The notes: generated from the letters alone by a model not told the origin. Counted from the first letter of the stretch, positions 34,457-45,158 are shown. The stretch is 64,000 nt of DNA from Monoplex corrugatus (GCA_030674185.1 CM060307.1:83097350-83161349), one strand, 5' to 3'. Made by a program: numbers and translations.

Positions 34457-34625
34457 CTGCGTGCGTGCGTGCGTGCGTGTGTGTGTGTGTGTGCGCGCGT
34501 GCGTGCGTGCGTGCGTGCGTGCGTGAGTGTGTGTGTGCGTGTGTATGTGTGAGTTTCTGTGTGTATGCGTACGTATGTGTGTGTATGTGTTTGCTTTGAT
34601 TTGTTTGGTTGTTCGTGTGTGTGTG
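34355..34625. repeat. GT / GTGC microsatellite
   Basis: (GT)~36, then (GTGC)n with GCCTGC interruption, then mixed GT/AT. Confidence 0.93.
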
Positions 34626-34699
34626 TTTGTCACCACGGGTAAATTTTATGAAATCCGTACAGTTCTCTATGGGGAGAACAGGTGGTCAGAGTGATCGCC

Positions 34700-35515
34700 A
34701 TCCATTCACTTTAAACTAAATTCGGACGGCTCTCTCCGGAAAGGCGTATCGCCACAGTACAGCGCCACCCATTTATTTTCATGCAAATTCGGTCTCCTCT
34801 CTCCAGGAAAGCATGTCACCACAGAACAGCGCTACACGTTTATTTTCATGTAAATTCGGGCAGCTCTCTCCAGGAATGCATGTTACCACAGAACAAAGCT
34901 ACACGTTTATTTTCATGTAATTTCGGGCTGTTCTCTCCAGGAATGCATGTTACCACAGAACAAAGCTACACGTTTATTTTCATGTAAATTCGGGCAGCTC
35001 TCTCCAGGAATGCATGTTACCACAGAACAAAGCTACACGTTTATTTTCATGTAAATTCGGGCTGTTCTCTCCAGGAATGCATGTTACCACAGAACAAAGC
35101 TACACGTTTATTTTCATGTAAATTCGGGCAGCTCTCTCCAGGAAAGCATGTCACCACAGAACAGCGCTACACGTTTATTTTCATGTAAATTCGGGCAGCT
35201 CTCTCCAGGAATGCATGTTACCACAGAACAAAGCTACACGTTATTTTCATGTAAATTCGGGCAGCTCTCTCCAGGAATGCATGTTACCACAGAACAAAGC
35301 TACACGTTTATTTTCATGTAAATTCGGGCTGCTCTCTCCAGGAAACTGTGTCGCCACGGTACAGCACCACCCATTTAGTTTCATGTAAATTCGGACTGCT
35401 CTCTCCAGGAAGTGTCGCCACAGCAGAGCGCCACCTGTTTGTTTTCATGTAAATTCGGGCTGTTCTCTCCAGGAAAATGTGTCGCCACAGTCCAGCGTCA
35501 CCCATTTTTGTCTCC
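34700..35515. repeat. minisatellite, 67-bp unit, ~12 copies
   Basis: Each unit has AAATTCGGGCAGCTCTCTCC, AGGAATGCATGTTACCACAG and AACAAAGCTACACGTTTATT. Central units are nearly identical and edge units diverge, as expected for unequal exchange. Two higher-order variants (GCAGCTC and GCTGTTC) alternate in part of the array. Confidence 0.93.
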
Positions 35516-35559
35516 TTGCGGTTTTACTTTTTTTTTTTTTCTTTTTTTTTTCTTTTTAC

Positions 35560-35760
35560 CTTTGAGTGTCCTTTGTTACAGAATTTTGCCCGAGACAACT
35601 ACTTCATTGCCGTGAGTTCTTTAACGTGCAAGAAGAGCATGCTGCTACGGGACCTCAGTTATTCGTCTTAATCAGAAGACTAGTAACCAGACCACCACTC
35701 AAGATCTTAGTTGGGGTGGGTGGGTGGGGGTGTTAATCACTTATCCAACTGTGGATGCAA
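35560..35760 (-). mobile_element. SINE body fragment
   Basis: On the minus strand it carries the same central block as 31430-31620 and 5440-5600: plus-strand TTCTTTAACGTGCAAGAAGA, then CATGCTGCTACGGGACCTCA, then TCGTCTTAATCAGAAGACTA. No clear A/B boxes remain. Confidence 0.65.
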
Positions 35761-35978
35761 CCTAAAACTTCTGTACTTTGAGAGATGTTAGTCCGGGGCA
35801 TGGCCCTCGTGGACGGCTGGGCTGAAAGCAGCACCAACTGAACTGAACGGAATCTCCTGAATAAAGTGGGCCACCACTCTACTTTATTGTACAGAAAATG
35901 GGATTACAGGGGTGTATGCTATTATATCCCTTGTCCACTGCGTGACAACAATACGCTCTCCTCTTCTCACCTGAAGCT
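35761..35978. other. unrecognised
   Basis: No gene seen. Confidence 0.5.
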
Positions 35979-36155
35979 TTAACCTTTTGACTCCCGCACC
36001 CTATCCACCAACAGCAAAAACTTAACCCTTTGACTACCTCATCCTACAGGAAGTTGGTGGATAGTGTGAGGGAATCAAAGGGTTAACTTTTTGTTTTGTT
36101 AACATGGTTGACAATGCACGATGCTGGTGGACAGGGTGCGGGGGTCAAGGGTTAA
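35979..36155. mobile_element. TTAA MITE, copy 4
   Basis: Begins TTAACCTTTTGACTCCCGCA, ends GCGGGGGTCAAGGGTTAA, with an inner palindrome (CCTACAGGAAGTTGGTGGAT). Shorter in the centre than copy 6. Confidence 0.85.
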
Positions 36156-36179
36156 ATAATAAAGTACCGCTTTACAATA

Positions 36180-36259
36180 GACTTATTTCCCCCTCTCCCC
36201 ACCAACATATACACACATCTCTCTCCTTCCGCCCCTTCCACCTCTCTCTCTCTCTCTCC

Positions 36260-36297
<38 letters not shown>

Positions 36298-36312
36298 ACA
36301 TACACACACACA

Positions 36313-36363
<51 letters not shown>

Positions 36364-36395
36364 CCTCCCTCTCCCTTCTCACTCTCTCTCAGCAA
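36180..36395. repeat. (CT)n microsatellite
   Basis: CT/CCT tracts interrupted by a short CACATACACACA block. Confidence 0.93.
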
Positions 36396-36765
36396 GACTT
36401 GATTACACAGACCTGTCATACGAGGAATCCGATAACGTCCCATTATGTTTTTGAAGAGTGGATTGACCGAGGCTTCAACTACACAACGGACCGAAATCCT
36501 CTGTGCTGGGGATTAACCTCATAACTAGTTAGTTGCAGCTCTGCTATTTGCCCTCACGCTCTCAACCCAATAACCCTACACTCCGAACATTCTGTGGTCT
36601 CCAGGAGACTAAAAATAAGCATAACTACTACGAACGACGAACGGCGGAACGGTCGTGCTGGCTACGCGAAATGAATGGGATGATGGCTCGTGGGTTACCT
36701 GCCAGAATGGCAAATCAAAAAAAAAAAAAAAAAAAGTGGTAGGGGGGGGGGGGGTGTAGGGGGAA
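36396..36765. other. unrecognised
   Basis: Includes an A run at 36718-36735 and a G run at 36743-36753. No gene seen. Confidence 0.5.
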
Positions 36766-37400
36766 TCAGACATACCACTCTGTCACGATTGCTCGAACTA
36801 TTGTGATTGAAAATCCAAAACAAGTGCGACTGCCCGCGCCCAAGCAAACAGGAACCAGAAGAACAAGCAAACCAAAGCAAGCGCGTATTCAACACTGGTC
36901 CCTTTTTATCCACTGGACGAGGCGGAGGGAAGTTTTTAGTCCTGTTTTTATTATCCGTTGTTTGGTGTTGTTTGTGGTCTGTTTGTGACCGTGCATTCGC
37001 GCTTGACAAAGGCCGGTTGGCCGAAAATTTGCGCTTGTCTTGTCTTGTTGTGTTGAATACGCGCTTGCTTTGGTTTGCTTGTTCTTCTGGTTCTTTTTTT
37101 TAATTTTTTTTTTTTGTGATTGGTTAATTAAATGTAAAAAATCAGGTATACTACTCTGGTACGAATGCTCGAACTATTGTGACTGGTTACTAAAGTGTAA
37201 AAAATCAGATATATAACTCTGGCACGAATGTTTGAAGTACCGGTATTGTGATTGGTTATTAAAGCGTAAAAAATCAGATATATACCACTCTGGCACGAAT
37301 GTTCGAACTATTATGATCGGTTACTAAAGCGTAAAAAATCAAATACACCACTCTGGCACTAATGCTCGATCTATTGTGACTGGTTACTAAAGTGTAAGAT
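36766..37400. repeat. minisatellite, ~65-bp unit, interrupted by foldback element
   Basis: Units contain ACTCTGGCACGAATG, TCGAACTATTGTGATTGG and GTAAAAAATCAGATATA. One unit lies left of 36806 and about four lie right of 37112, so the foldback element landed within the array. Confidence 0.8.
36806..37100. mobile_element. foldback element, copy 3
   Basis: Shares the start AAACAAGTGCGACTGCCCGC and the arm TTGACAAAGGCCGGTTGGCC with copy 2 at 6895-7293. Most of the left arm is deleted, so the right arm is nearly complete and unpaired. Confidence 0.78.
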
Positions 37401-37700
37401 GGCATACTGATCAGTATGATTTAGTATACATGGCACACATAAGCACGTACGCACGCACGCATACAAAACACACACGTACACGCACCACACACACACACAC
37501 ACACACGGGTATAGCCATATCTGACATCGAACATAAGTCTCTTCAATCAATTTTTTGTGTGTGTGCAATCTTTCCCTTTCAATAAACAAGGAAATAAAAG
37601 AGAGGTGGGAGGAGAGAGAGGGGGAGAGACAGACAGACAGACAGCCAAGAGACACAGAGAAAGACAGAGAGAGAGAGACAGAGAGATTTTTTTTTTTCTA
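37401..37700. other. CA and GACA short repeats, otherwise unrecognised
   Basis: A CA patch lies at 37468-37508 and a GAGA/CAGA patch at 37600-37690. Confidence 0.6.
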
Positions 37701-38312
37701 TCGAGCGGAGAGTCGTTTTATCTCTGCTCTACGTACACCTGTCTGAGGAGACATGCCAGCAAAAGATCTATCAGCTCTCTATAAACAGACTTTACCACAT
37801 TTGTGCAATAAATTCCAGCCGAAACTACAGCTGCCATCACACAAGAGTAATTAAATGGGCATTTTCCGTTTAATCAAAAAGGGACATTTCTTCGAAAAAG
37901 ATATCTTTTGCTTGTTAGTCAACAGATTTCTACAAAGTTTGGATTGCCCATCAATGTTATAAAAGAATTTCAACTAATAATTTGCAAATTTCGAGGAGTT
38001 ACTAAATTCAGTATCATGCAAACTATCAACAGACTTTTCTCTTCTCGAACTGTGTAGGACTGGAAAAGAAGGTACAAGCTAGCTGTAATAATAGATCACG
38101 TTTCAGTCTTAAAACTTGCAGCTCTTCTTCATCTTAATATTTGTCATAAATACATTTTTACACATCAAGACTATAATTATCAGCCCAGACACGACGGATC
38201 AACTTTCAAGCTAATAATCTATTATGAAGAATGCACACACAGACATGAGACTAACTCTCCTGACGACATGAGGATGTAACCGATATCTGGGTAGACGTCT
38301 CATAATAACGCT
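37701..38312. other. unrecognised single-copy sequence
   Basis: Ordinary complexity, AT-rich, no recognised gene or repeat. Confidence 0.5.
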
Positions 38313-38326
38313 GGTTTTCTGGTTAT
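38313..38326 (+). repeat. TSD of R550 reference copy, left
   Basis: GGTTTTCTGGTTAT, repeated exactly at 38873-38886. Confidence 0.9.
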
Positions 38327-38872
38327 TGTTATTGTTGTTTAAAGCCCAACCAACTGCGTAGAGCCATATCAGAGCTATAACCGCTTCAGAGCATACAAAA
38401 CTTCAACGGGAAAAAAGAGAACAGAAAATTAAGTGCACATATCAATGCATTCGCACACATAATCTGAGAACATGCCCCTGGCGCTGACAACTTCATCCAA
38501 TTTATCGCACAGGGGATTTAAAAAACACACCGGAATACAAATTTAAACGTAACTAGGGACACTAAAACATATATAAAAACGGGCTTAAATCGCATAAAAT
38601 TGCTTCCGCACATCTCACCTTCAAAGAGCCAAAATGCACTTAATACATCCACTCAATTATCAGTCCCAATCGAAAATATGTAAGACTTTATCGAACACAT
38701 ACAGGAGAATGGACCAGCAAGGCAGAAAATGATAGGTAGAAATGATAGAAAGCAAAGGAGGAAGAAAGAAACAAAGAGAGTGATAGGAAAGAGGAAATTT
38801 CCAGCACAAAATTTCCAGAAGGTGGGGGATATTGTTTATACTGAAAGAGCTCCCGACATCCCCACGGGGGTA
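38327..38872 (-). mobile_element. R550 retroposon, complete reference copy
   Basis: 546 bp between perfect 14-bp TSDs. In sense (minus) orientation it starts at a GC-rich end (CCCCCGTGGGGATGTCGGGA), runs through a CTTTCAGTATAAAC block, CACTCTCTTTGTTTC, GTGTTCGATAAAGTCTTA, AAATTGGATGAAGT and TATAGCTCTGATATGGCTCT, and ends GGCTTTAAACAACAATAACA. Fixed 5' end, A/C-rich tail and TSD fit LINE-mobilised retroposition. No long ORF and no obvious tRNA A/B boxes, so it may be a non-autonomous LINE derivative rather than a standard SINE. Eight copies lie in this window. Confidence 0.85.
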
Positions 38873-38886
38873 GGTTTTCTGGTTAT
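38873..38886 (+). repeat. TSD of R550 reference copy, right
   Basis: GGTTTTCTGGTTAT, identical to 38313-38326. Confidence 0.9.
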
Positions 38887-39565
38887 CTTCCGTGTTAATC
38901 CTGTTGAAAAAACGAAAAAACAGAAATTTCCTATGGTCTGGCCATTCTGTTTTTATTGTTTTTGACGGGGTTGGACAAAAAACACGCTTGCAGCGGCCTG
39001 TGCGTAGGTTTTCATCAAATACTCGATTAAAATTTCTTTTCTTAAATACGAGAAAGGTTTTACATTTCCAAGACATTACACAAGAATCGAAACACAAATA
39101 CGGCAACAACAAAAAATCGCCTCCACCATCAACAAGAATTAAAATAAAAGCCAACAACAACAAACAAATACATTCAACAACAACAAACAAACACAAACAA
39201 CAAAGAAACAGCAGAGAAGAGTGCATACGACCGAAACCCAAGAACTCCCCAACAATGCCTGTAATGTAAACTTACCAGCACAGCTTTGTTGTTCATTCTG
39301 CGTTTATGTTCATTCAAGATCAGAAGAAATGTGATCAGTGTTGTTCTGTTAAGCCCACGAGGTATTACTCTTATCTGCTGAATCAGAATGTCACCCGTCT
39401 GTGCTGTATAATTTTTTTTAAAAAAGCAACTGGCATTTCTGTACAAACGCAAGGTAATCAAATTGGTGAAAGGAAAAGCAGCGACTTTATGACTGCTGAA
39501 CTGTATTGCCAAAAAAAAAAAAAAGAAGCCAACGAGTGATTGACTAAACAAAGCCCACAACGTAA
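38887..39565. other. unrecognised single-copy sequence
   Basis: Contains (CAACAA)n near 39100-39200. No gene recognised. Confidence 0.5.
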
Positions 39566-40138
39566 CATTATCATTATTATCATTATCATTATCACTATTC
39601 TTGTTCAAAGCCCAGCCGACAGCGCAGAGCTATGATCATCGCAAAATGTACATAACACCTGAATGACCCTGAAAAAAAAAAAAAAAAAAAAAAAAAGGAA
39701 AAGAAAATGTATTACAGGTATCACTGCACTGGCGCACATAATCTCCAGGCGTTGACGATTCCGTTGAATTTATTACCTTTTTTCTTTTTCTAACTTGCCT
39801 GAATCTAAAGGTAAATACGACTAAGGACACTAAAACACGTATTAAAACAGGCACACTTACCTGAAACTGCTTCTGCTCATCACATTTCCTACGTTAGAGC
39901 CACAAATCCAGTTAATAATACTTGTACCCAATTATCAATCGTAATAGAATGCATGTCAAACTTTATAGAACACATATACAGGTGAGTGGACCAGTAATGC
40001 AGAAAATGACAGGAAGAGACGACAGAAAGCAAAGGAGCAGGGCAGAAACAAAGAGAGTGACACAGAAGAGGAAAGATTTCAAGCACAGAATTTCCAGGTA
40101 TGGATACTATGCTGAAAGCGCCTCCGGCATCCCAACAG
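39566..40138 (-). mobile_element. R550 retroposon, copy 5
   Basis: The tail side is expanded as ATTATC repeats (39566-39600). The body is as in the reference but more diverged, with a ~26-nt A run inserted at 39671-39697. The GC-rich 5' end is mutated (CGGCATCCCAACAGAG). Confidence 0.82.
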
Positions 40139-40269
40139 AGAAATCCCAACACAACAAAGGAGAGATCAAATCATATCAAAAGAAAGAGAACATTATTCCC
40201 TGAACAAGCACATATACCCAAAGACCGTGGCGAGAGATCATGTCGTATCGGAAAAAAAAAAAAAAAAAA
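40139..40269. other. unrecognised
   Basis: No gene; A run at 40250-40269. Confidence 0.5.
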
Positions 40270-40564
40270 CTAAACAGGCATTTGACTCCTGCATCCTCTC
40301 CTTCAGCCTCCAGCTTTGTCAACCATGCTAGCAAAGAAAAAAACTTAACACTCTGACTCCCTCACTCTATCCACCAGTTTCCTGGCAAAAACTTAACTCT
40401 CTGACTCCCTCACCCTATCCACCAGTTTCCTGGCAAAAACTTAACCCTCTGACTCCCTCACCCTATCCACCCGCTTCCTGCAGGAAGCCGGTGGATAGGG
40501 CGAGAGAGTCAGATGGTGAAGATTTTGCAGCTGGTGTATAGGGTTACGGGAGTCAAAGGGTTAA
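40270..40564. mobile_element. TTAA MITE, copy 5, with internal triplication
   Basis: The right end GGGAGTCAAAGGGTTAA is intact and the left TTAA is decayed. The inner arm CTCTGACTCCCTCACCCTAT followed by CCACCAGTTTCCTGG is present three times in tandem (40345-40475) before the single opposite arm, so the element has expanded internally. Confidence 0.82.
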
Positions 40565-40724
40565 TACGCAAAGATTGTGGCAAGAGATCCGTTGCAAAGA
40601 ATTTGCTATCCTCGTAGTATGGAGTTCGTTTCAAGACGGATTTGCTGCACTCGGTTGACTGATTGATTTTTTTTTTTTGATTGGGCTCAGTTTTTACGTC
40701 GACACCCACCTCAGGTGATATGGC

Positions 40725-40916
40725 CGACGGGAATAAAAATCCCAGAAAAGAGGGGGGAAGTGGGACTTATCCTATACTGACACCGCCAGAACAACAATGA
40801 TGTTAAGACGGGACAGTGAGAAGGCCAGTTTTAATGTGCGCACCCCAGGATTCGAATCCACAACCATTAGCATGTGAATCCGACGCTCAACCAACTGAGC
40901 TACTGAGGCCCGCGAT
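40725..40916 (-). mobile_element. tRNA-derived SINE
   Basis: Minus strand: box A TAGCTCAGTTGG (40902-40891) and box B GGATTCGAATCC (40859-40848) at tRNA spacing. The D-arm pairs (GCTC/GAGC), but the anticodon and acceptor stems do not, so this is a SINE head and not a functional tRNA gene. The body includes the reverse of TGACACCGCCAGAACAACAA, also found near 4870 and, more weakly, near 41068. Confidence 0.78.
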
Positions 40917-41165
40917 TGTTGCACTCGGAGAGTTCCATATGCGCTCCATCAACATCTGCCAGCAAGTCATCCGGCAGCCTTCTCAAAGTCAAAACCTGCG
41001 CAAAACCACCGCGCTGGTATGGTCTTGAAACAGGGAAGGGGAATGAGATCTACGAAACTCCCACTTGACACTAACAGGAAGATTTGGAGCATTCAGATGT
41101 GAGTGGAATGGTGTTTGATTTCCAGACACGGGATTCTGAGTCCACAGCTCTATCAGAACAGCCAG
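40917..41165 (-). mobile_element. second SINE-like unit, decayed head
   Basis: Related to 4726-4970 (CCATATGCGCTCCATCAACA, CAAAACCTGCGCAAAACC). A degenerate tRNA-like head with a GATAGAGCTGTGG box-A-like stretch lies near 41155-41140 on the minus strand. Confidence 0.5.
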
Positions 41166-41639
41166 TCCTCCACCCACCCTCTGGTAAATCAGCCTGTTAT
41201 CGCTGAACGACTTATGGAAAGCCCTAAGGCCGATACTGACTGGTAAGGACTGCCAGTGCCACTGGTAGGTAGACAGCCCCGCCATCATATCTACTTATCT
41301 CTGACGGCTGAAGCTTTGTGTCAGCAGCACTCCTTATGAGATAGATAATCTCTAAAGAGGATACACGGCTAAAAACAGCAGGCACTGACGTCAGAAATAA
41401 AATAAGTCTGTTCTTACGACGTACCTACACAGCACGTTATCGTTATTCGTGTAGGTATAACATGGGGGCTGATGGAAGATTTTAAAAAAAATGATAATAA
41501 CAAAATGTTAAAAAAAAAAGAAACATCGTTATCACTGGTGCAGTTTTGGTAACATATCGATGTTCCGGGTGAAATGTAGGGACATGTTCGTTCGAACTGT
41601 AAAAAAAAAAAAAAAAAAAAATCATTACAAACAAAAAAT
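41166..41639. other. unrecognised
   Basis: A run at about 41601-41622. No gene seen. Confidence 0.5.
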
Positions 41640-42061
41640 TACATATTTTGAAGTGCGCATGAAAAGTACTGAGTCATAACTGAGAACACAAAAACATCGT
41701 TAATGCTGAAAGTATACACAAATGCACAAAATGGTATACTGGGTTGGTATTTTCGTTTGTTCGTTTTGTTTTGCTTTTCTTTTTTTTTTTTTTTTTTTAA
41801 TTTTTTTTTTAACCCGTATTTGTTTTGTAAATGCACTGAGTCATAACTGAGAACATAAAAACATCGTTGATGCCGCAAGTGTAATAAATGCACAAAAATA
41901 TTACATTGTTTTTTGTTTTGTTTTTACCTGGTTTTGTTTTGTAAATGCACTCAGTCATAACTGAGAACACACACAAAAAAACCATCGTTAATGATGCAAG
42001 TATACACAAATGCACACAAAAAATCTTTTTGTTTTTGTTTCCTTGGCTTTTTGTTTGTTTG

Positions 42062-42092
<31 letters not shown>

Positions 42093-42135
42093 CTGTTTTG
42101 TTTCTGTTGGTAAAGAAAAGAAAAAGACACAAAGA
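41640..42135. repeat. tandem repeat with poly(T)/TTTTG spacers, 3 units
   Basis: GAGTCATAACTGAGAACA followed by AAAACATCGTTAATG.TG and AAATGCACAAAA occurs near 41670, 41840 and 41955, separated by T-rich runs. Confidence 0.82.
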
Positions 42136-42714
42136 AAAAACCAGGAAGTCTATTTACGCAGTTCTTTATTGAACTGTTTGTTGCAAGAAAGAAAAATGTT
42201 TTTTTGGGGTTGTTTTTTTTTTTTTTGGGGGGGGGTTGTTTTTTGTTTTTCTTTTTGCTTTTTTATACTCGGTTTTCTCTTCCTTTCACAAAGAAACAAA
42301 AAGAAAGAGAGAAATAACACAGAAGCCTACTTACTTTATTGTTTATTAACTTGTTTATTGCAAGAAAGAAAAGACGAAATCTTTTTCTATTTATTTCTCT
42401 GTGATCTTTATGCTCTCCAGTTTATTGCTCATATCAAATGTCGACCGCCCAGGATGACACTGATCATTTATCAAACTAATCATCTCTGCCTGATTAAAAA
42501 CATATTTTTTCGAGTGCTGAATGCAACATCATTCACTGCATTTTTGCCTCACATGTTGATCACAAGACAGATTCTGGTTTTTGTTCCACTACTGACATAA
42601 AAAAATAAAAGATCATTCCATGTGCATGATCATTTGTCGTAACTAACAAATCATTCCTTGAAAGCCCGTTGCAGGCAGCTGCATGTAGTCATTCATATAA
42701 AGTAGCTCTGCACA
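42136..42714. other. diverged partner of 58840-59230; short internal duplication
   Basis: TGTTTATTGCAAGAAAGAAAA occurs in diverged form twice (near 42176 and 42350). The block at about 42420-42560 (TGATTAAAAACATATTTTTT, TGAATGCAACATCATTCACT) matches 59000-59220 in order. No ORF is shared. Confidence 0.55.
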
Positions 42715-43515
42715 TATTAATTTTTGCAACCACAGATCAAACGAGTTGATCGTGTTCATTTACTATCACGTATTATTGTTTTTGCAACCTCAAATCAAAC
42801 GATTTGACTGTGTTCAATTAATATCAATGACTGTGTTCAATTAATATCAAGTATTATTGTTTTTGCAAACCTGGAATCAAACGATTTGACTGTGTTCAAT
42901 TAATATTAAGTATTATTGTTTTTGTAACCTCAAATCAAACGAGTTGACTGTGTTCAATATATATCAAGTATTATTGTTTTTGCAACCTCAAATCAAACGA
43001 GTTGACTGTGTTCAATATATATCAAGTATTATTGTTTTTGTAACCTCAAATCAAACGAGTTGACTGTGTTCAATATATATCAAGTATTATTGTTTTTGCA
43101 ACCTCAAATCAAATGGATTGAACCGTGTTCAATTAATATTAAGTATTTTGTTTTGCAACCTAAATCAAAGATTGACTGTGTTCAATTAATATCAAGTATT
43201 ATTGTTTTAGCAACCTCAAATCAATGATTTGACTGTGTTCAATTAATATCAATGATTTTGTTCAATTAGTATCAAATATTATTGTTTTAGCAACCTCAAA
43301 TCAAATGAGATGACCGTGTTCAGTTACTATAAGTATTATTGTTTTTGAAACCTGAAATCAAACGAGTTGGCCGTGTTCATTACTATCAAGTATTATTGTT
43401 TTTGCAACCTGAAATCAAGCGAGTTGGCCGTGTTCAGTTACTATCAAGTATTATTGTTTTTGAAACTAAAATCAAGCCAGTTTGACCCGAGTTCAATTAA
43501 TATCAAGTATTACAT
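42715..43515. repeat. minisatellite, ~60-bp unit, ~13 copies
   Basis: Units contain CAAGTATTATTGTTTTTGCA, ACCTCAAATCAAACGAGTTG and ACTGTGTTCAATTAATAT. Central units are most alike and several units are truncated. Confidence 0.92.
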
Positions 43516-43664
43516 TATCCAGGTTTTTTCTGTTCTTTCATTGAGCGTCCTTGTTCTTCCCCTTGACTACGTTAACGAGTCAATGGGGCGCTGAACTAAA
43601 GAAACTTTTCACCATTTCTCCAGCTATGTCGATTGTGTGCCGATGCCTGGGTCTCTGCCAAAAA

Positions 43665-43700
43665 ACGGTCTCTCTCTCTCTCTCTCTCTCTTCTCTCTGT

Positions 43701-43792
<92 letters not shown>

Positions 43793-43805
43793 GTGTGTGT
43801 GTTTC
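43665..43805. repeat. (CT)n then (GT)n microsatellite
   Basis: CT for ~25 bp, then GT for ~100 bp. It pairs in inverted sense with the CA tract at 43955-44046. Confidence 0.93.
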
Positions 43806-43950
43806 TTGATTTTTTTTTATCTGCAGAACTGCAGAAGTTGAGACGCTGCCTATGTGACGTGACATGTGGGCTGATGAATGAAGAACGTGAGAAGAGAACA
43901 AAATGTTTTGCGATTAAACCTTGTATTCTGCAACTTAAATTTTCGTTTAC

Positions 43951-43954
<4 letters not shown>

Positions 43955-44046
<92 letters not shown>
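43955..44046. repeat. (CA)~46 microsatellite
   Basis: Uninterrupted CA, about 150 bp after the GT tract. Confidence 0.95.
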
Positions 44047-44049
<3 letters not shown>

Positions 44050-44637
44050 TGAATCACGTGACAAACCCAAAGAGTCGTTCTAAACGCCACCGGTTGAAAT
44101 GTTCACTAACCACTTTCAGGTAAGCACAGGCTAAAAGACGAAAGGTCTCCTATCAGTCATAAGACCGTAACGACGCAACAGAAATAAAGTGTAGAGATAG
44201 TGAATTCGACCCAGACATAACCACGTACAACAAGAAAATAAAAAGGGATTACTTCTTGTAAATGTTTTCGATTAAAAAAAAAAAGAAAGAAAGAAAGAAA
44301 GAAAAAAGGAGACTGTTAGTGTGTCTAGACTATCTGTGACCCGTTCTCACGAACACGGACATACGAGTAAGCCACACGCAAGCAAACCGAGATAAAGCCT
44401 CACAAAGCTGGTGGACGCCTCAATGTGTGAAGAACTGAGATTTCAATGGCATCTTGCTTGTTCTTGTAGGCATTCTTTTAGGTTTTCTATTAATTTCTCT
44501 AGAAATGCATTAAAACTAAATAGTTATGATGCACCCCATGGCAATGTCTCGTTGAAATGATTCTAACTTCGCAGTTTTCTCACCGCCACCACAACTAAAG
44601 ACTCTCCTCAACAAGCCATTGTCATTGTTAGTTTTGT
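44047..44637. other. unrecognised
   Basis: AT-rich with an (AAAG)n patch at 44280-44305. No gene seen. Confidence 0.5.
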
Positions 44638-44830
44638 TTAACCCTTTGACTCCCGCACCCTATCTACCAACTACAAAAACTTAACCCTTTGATTCCCTCA
44701 CCCTATCCACCAGCTTCCTGCAGGAAGCTAGTGGATAGGGTGAGGGAATCAAAGGGTTAAGTTTTTGCTTTGCAAACATGGTTGGCAATGCAGGATGCTG
44801 GTGACCGGAGTGCGGGAGTGAAAGGGTTAA
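44638..44830. mobile_element. TTAA MITE, complete reference copy (6)
   Basis: 193 bp including TTAA at both ends. The termini TTAACCCTTTGACTCCCGCA and TGCGGGAGTGAAAGGGTTAA are near-perfect inverted repeats, and a second inverted pair (CACCCTATCCACCAGCTTCC / GGAAGCTAGTGGATAGGGTG) sits inside. It interrupts an R550 tail exactly at TTAA: the empty sequence would be TTTTGTTTAAAGCC, as in other R550 copies. Exact TTAA duplication and CCC-starting termini are the signature of piggyBac-superfamily transposition. No transposase is present. Confidence 0.9.
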
Positions 44831-45158
44831 AGCCAAGCTGACTGCGTAGAGCCATATCAGGGCTATAACCTGTTCAAAACATACAACACTTCAACAGGAA
44901 ATGAAAAGAAAATTAAGTACACATATCAATGCATCCGAGCACCTAATTTAAGATGTCCCTGGCGTTGACCACTCCGCCCAATGTATCACACAGGAGATTT
45001 TTTTAAAAAAACATATATCTACCTGAATACAAATTCAAACATAACTAAGAATACTAAAACTAAAATGGGCCTAAATTACAGAAAACTGCTTCCACCTATT
45101 TCATTTCCCTCGAGCCAAAAATGCATCCAATACATATACTCAGTTATCAATCAACAAG
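44831..45158 (-). mobile_element. R550 retroposon, partial copy 6
   Basis: Contains the 3' half (GCCATATCAGGGCTATAACC, TTGACCACTCCGCCCAAT, AAAACTGCTTCCACC) and stops near 45158. Its tail is cut by MITE copy 6. Confidence 0.85.

Noticed and set aside
40848..40912. tRNA gene on the minus strand
   Set aside because: A and B boxes and the D arm are present, but the acceptor and anticodon stems do not pair, and a SINE body follows.
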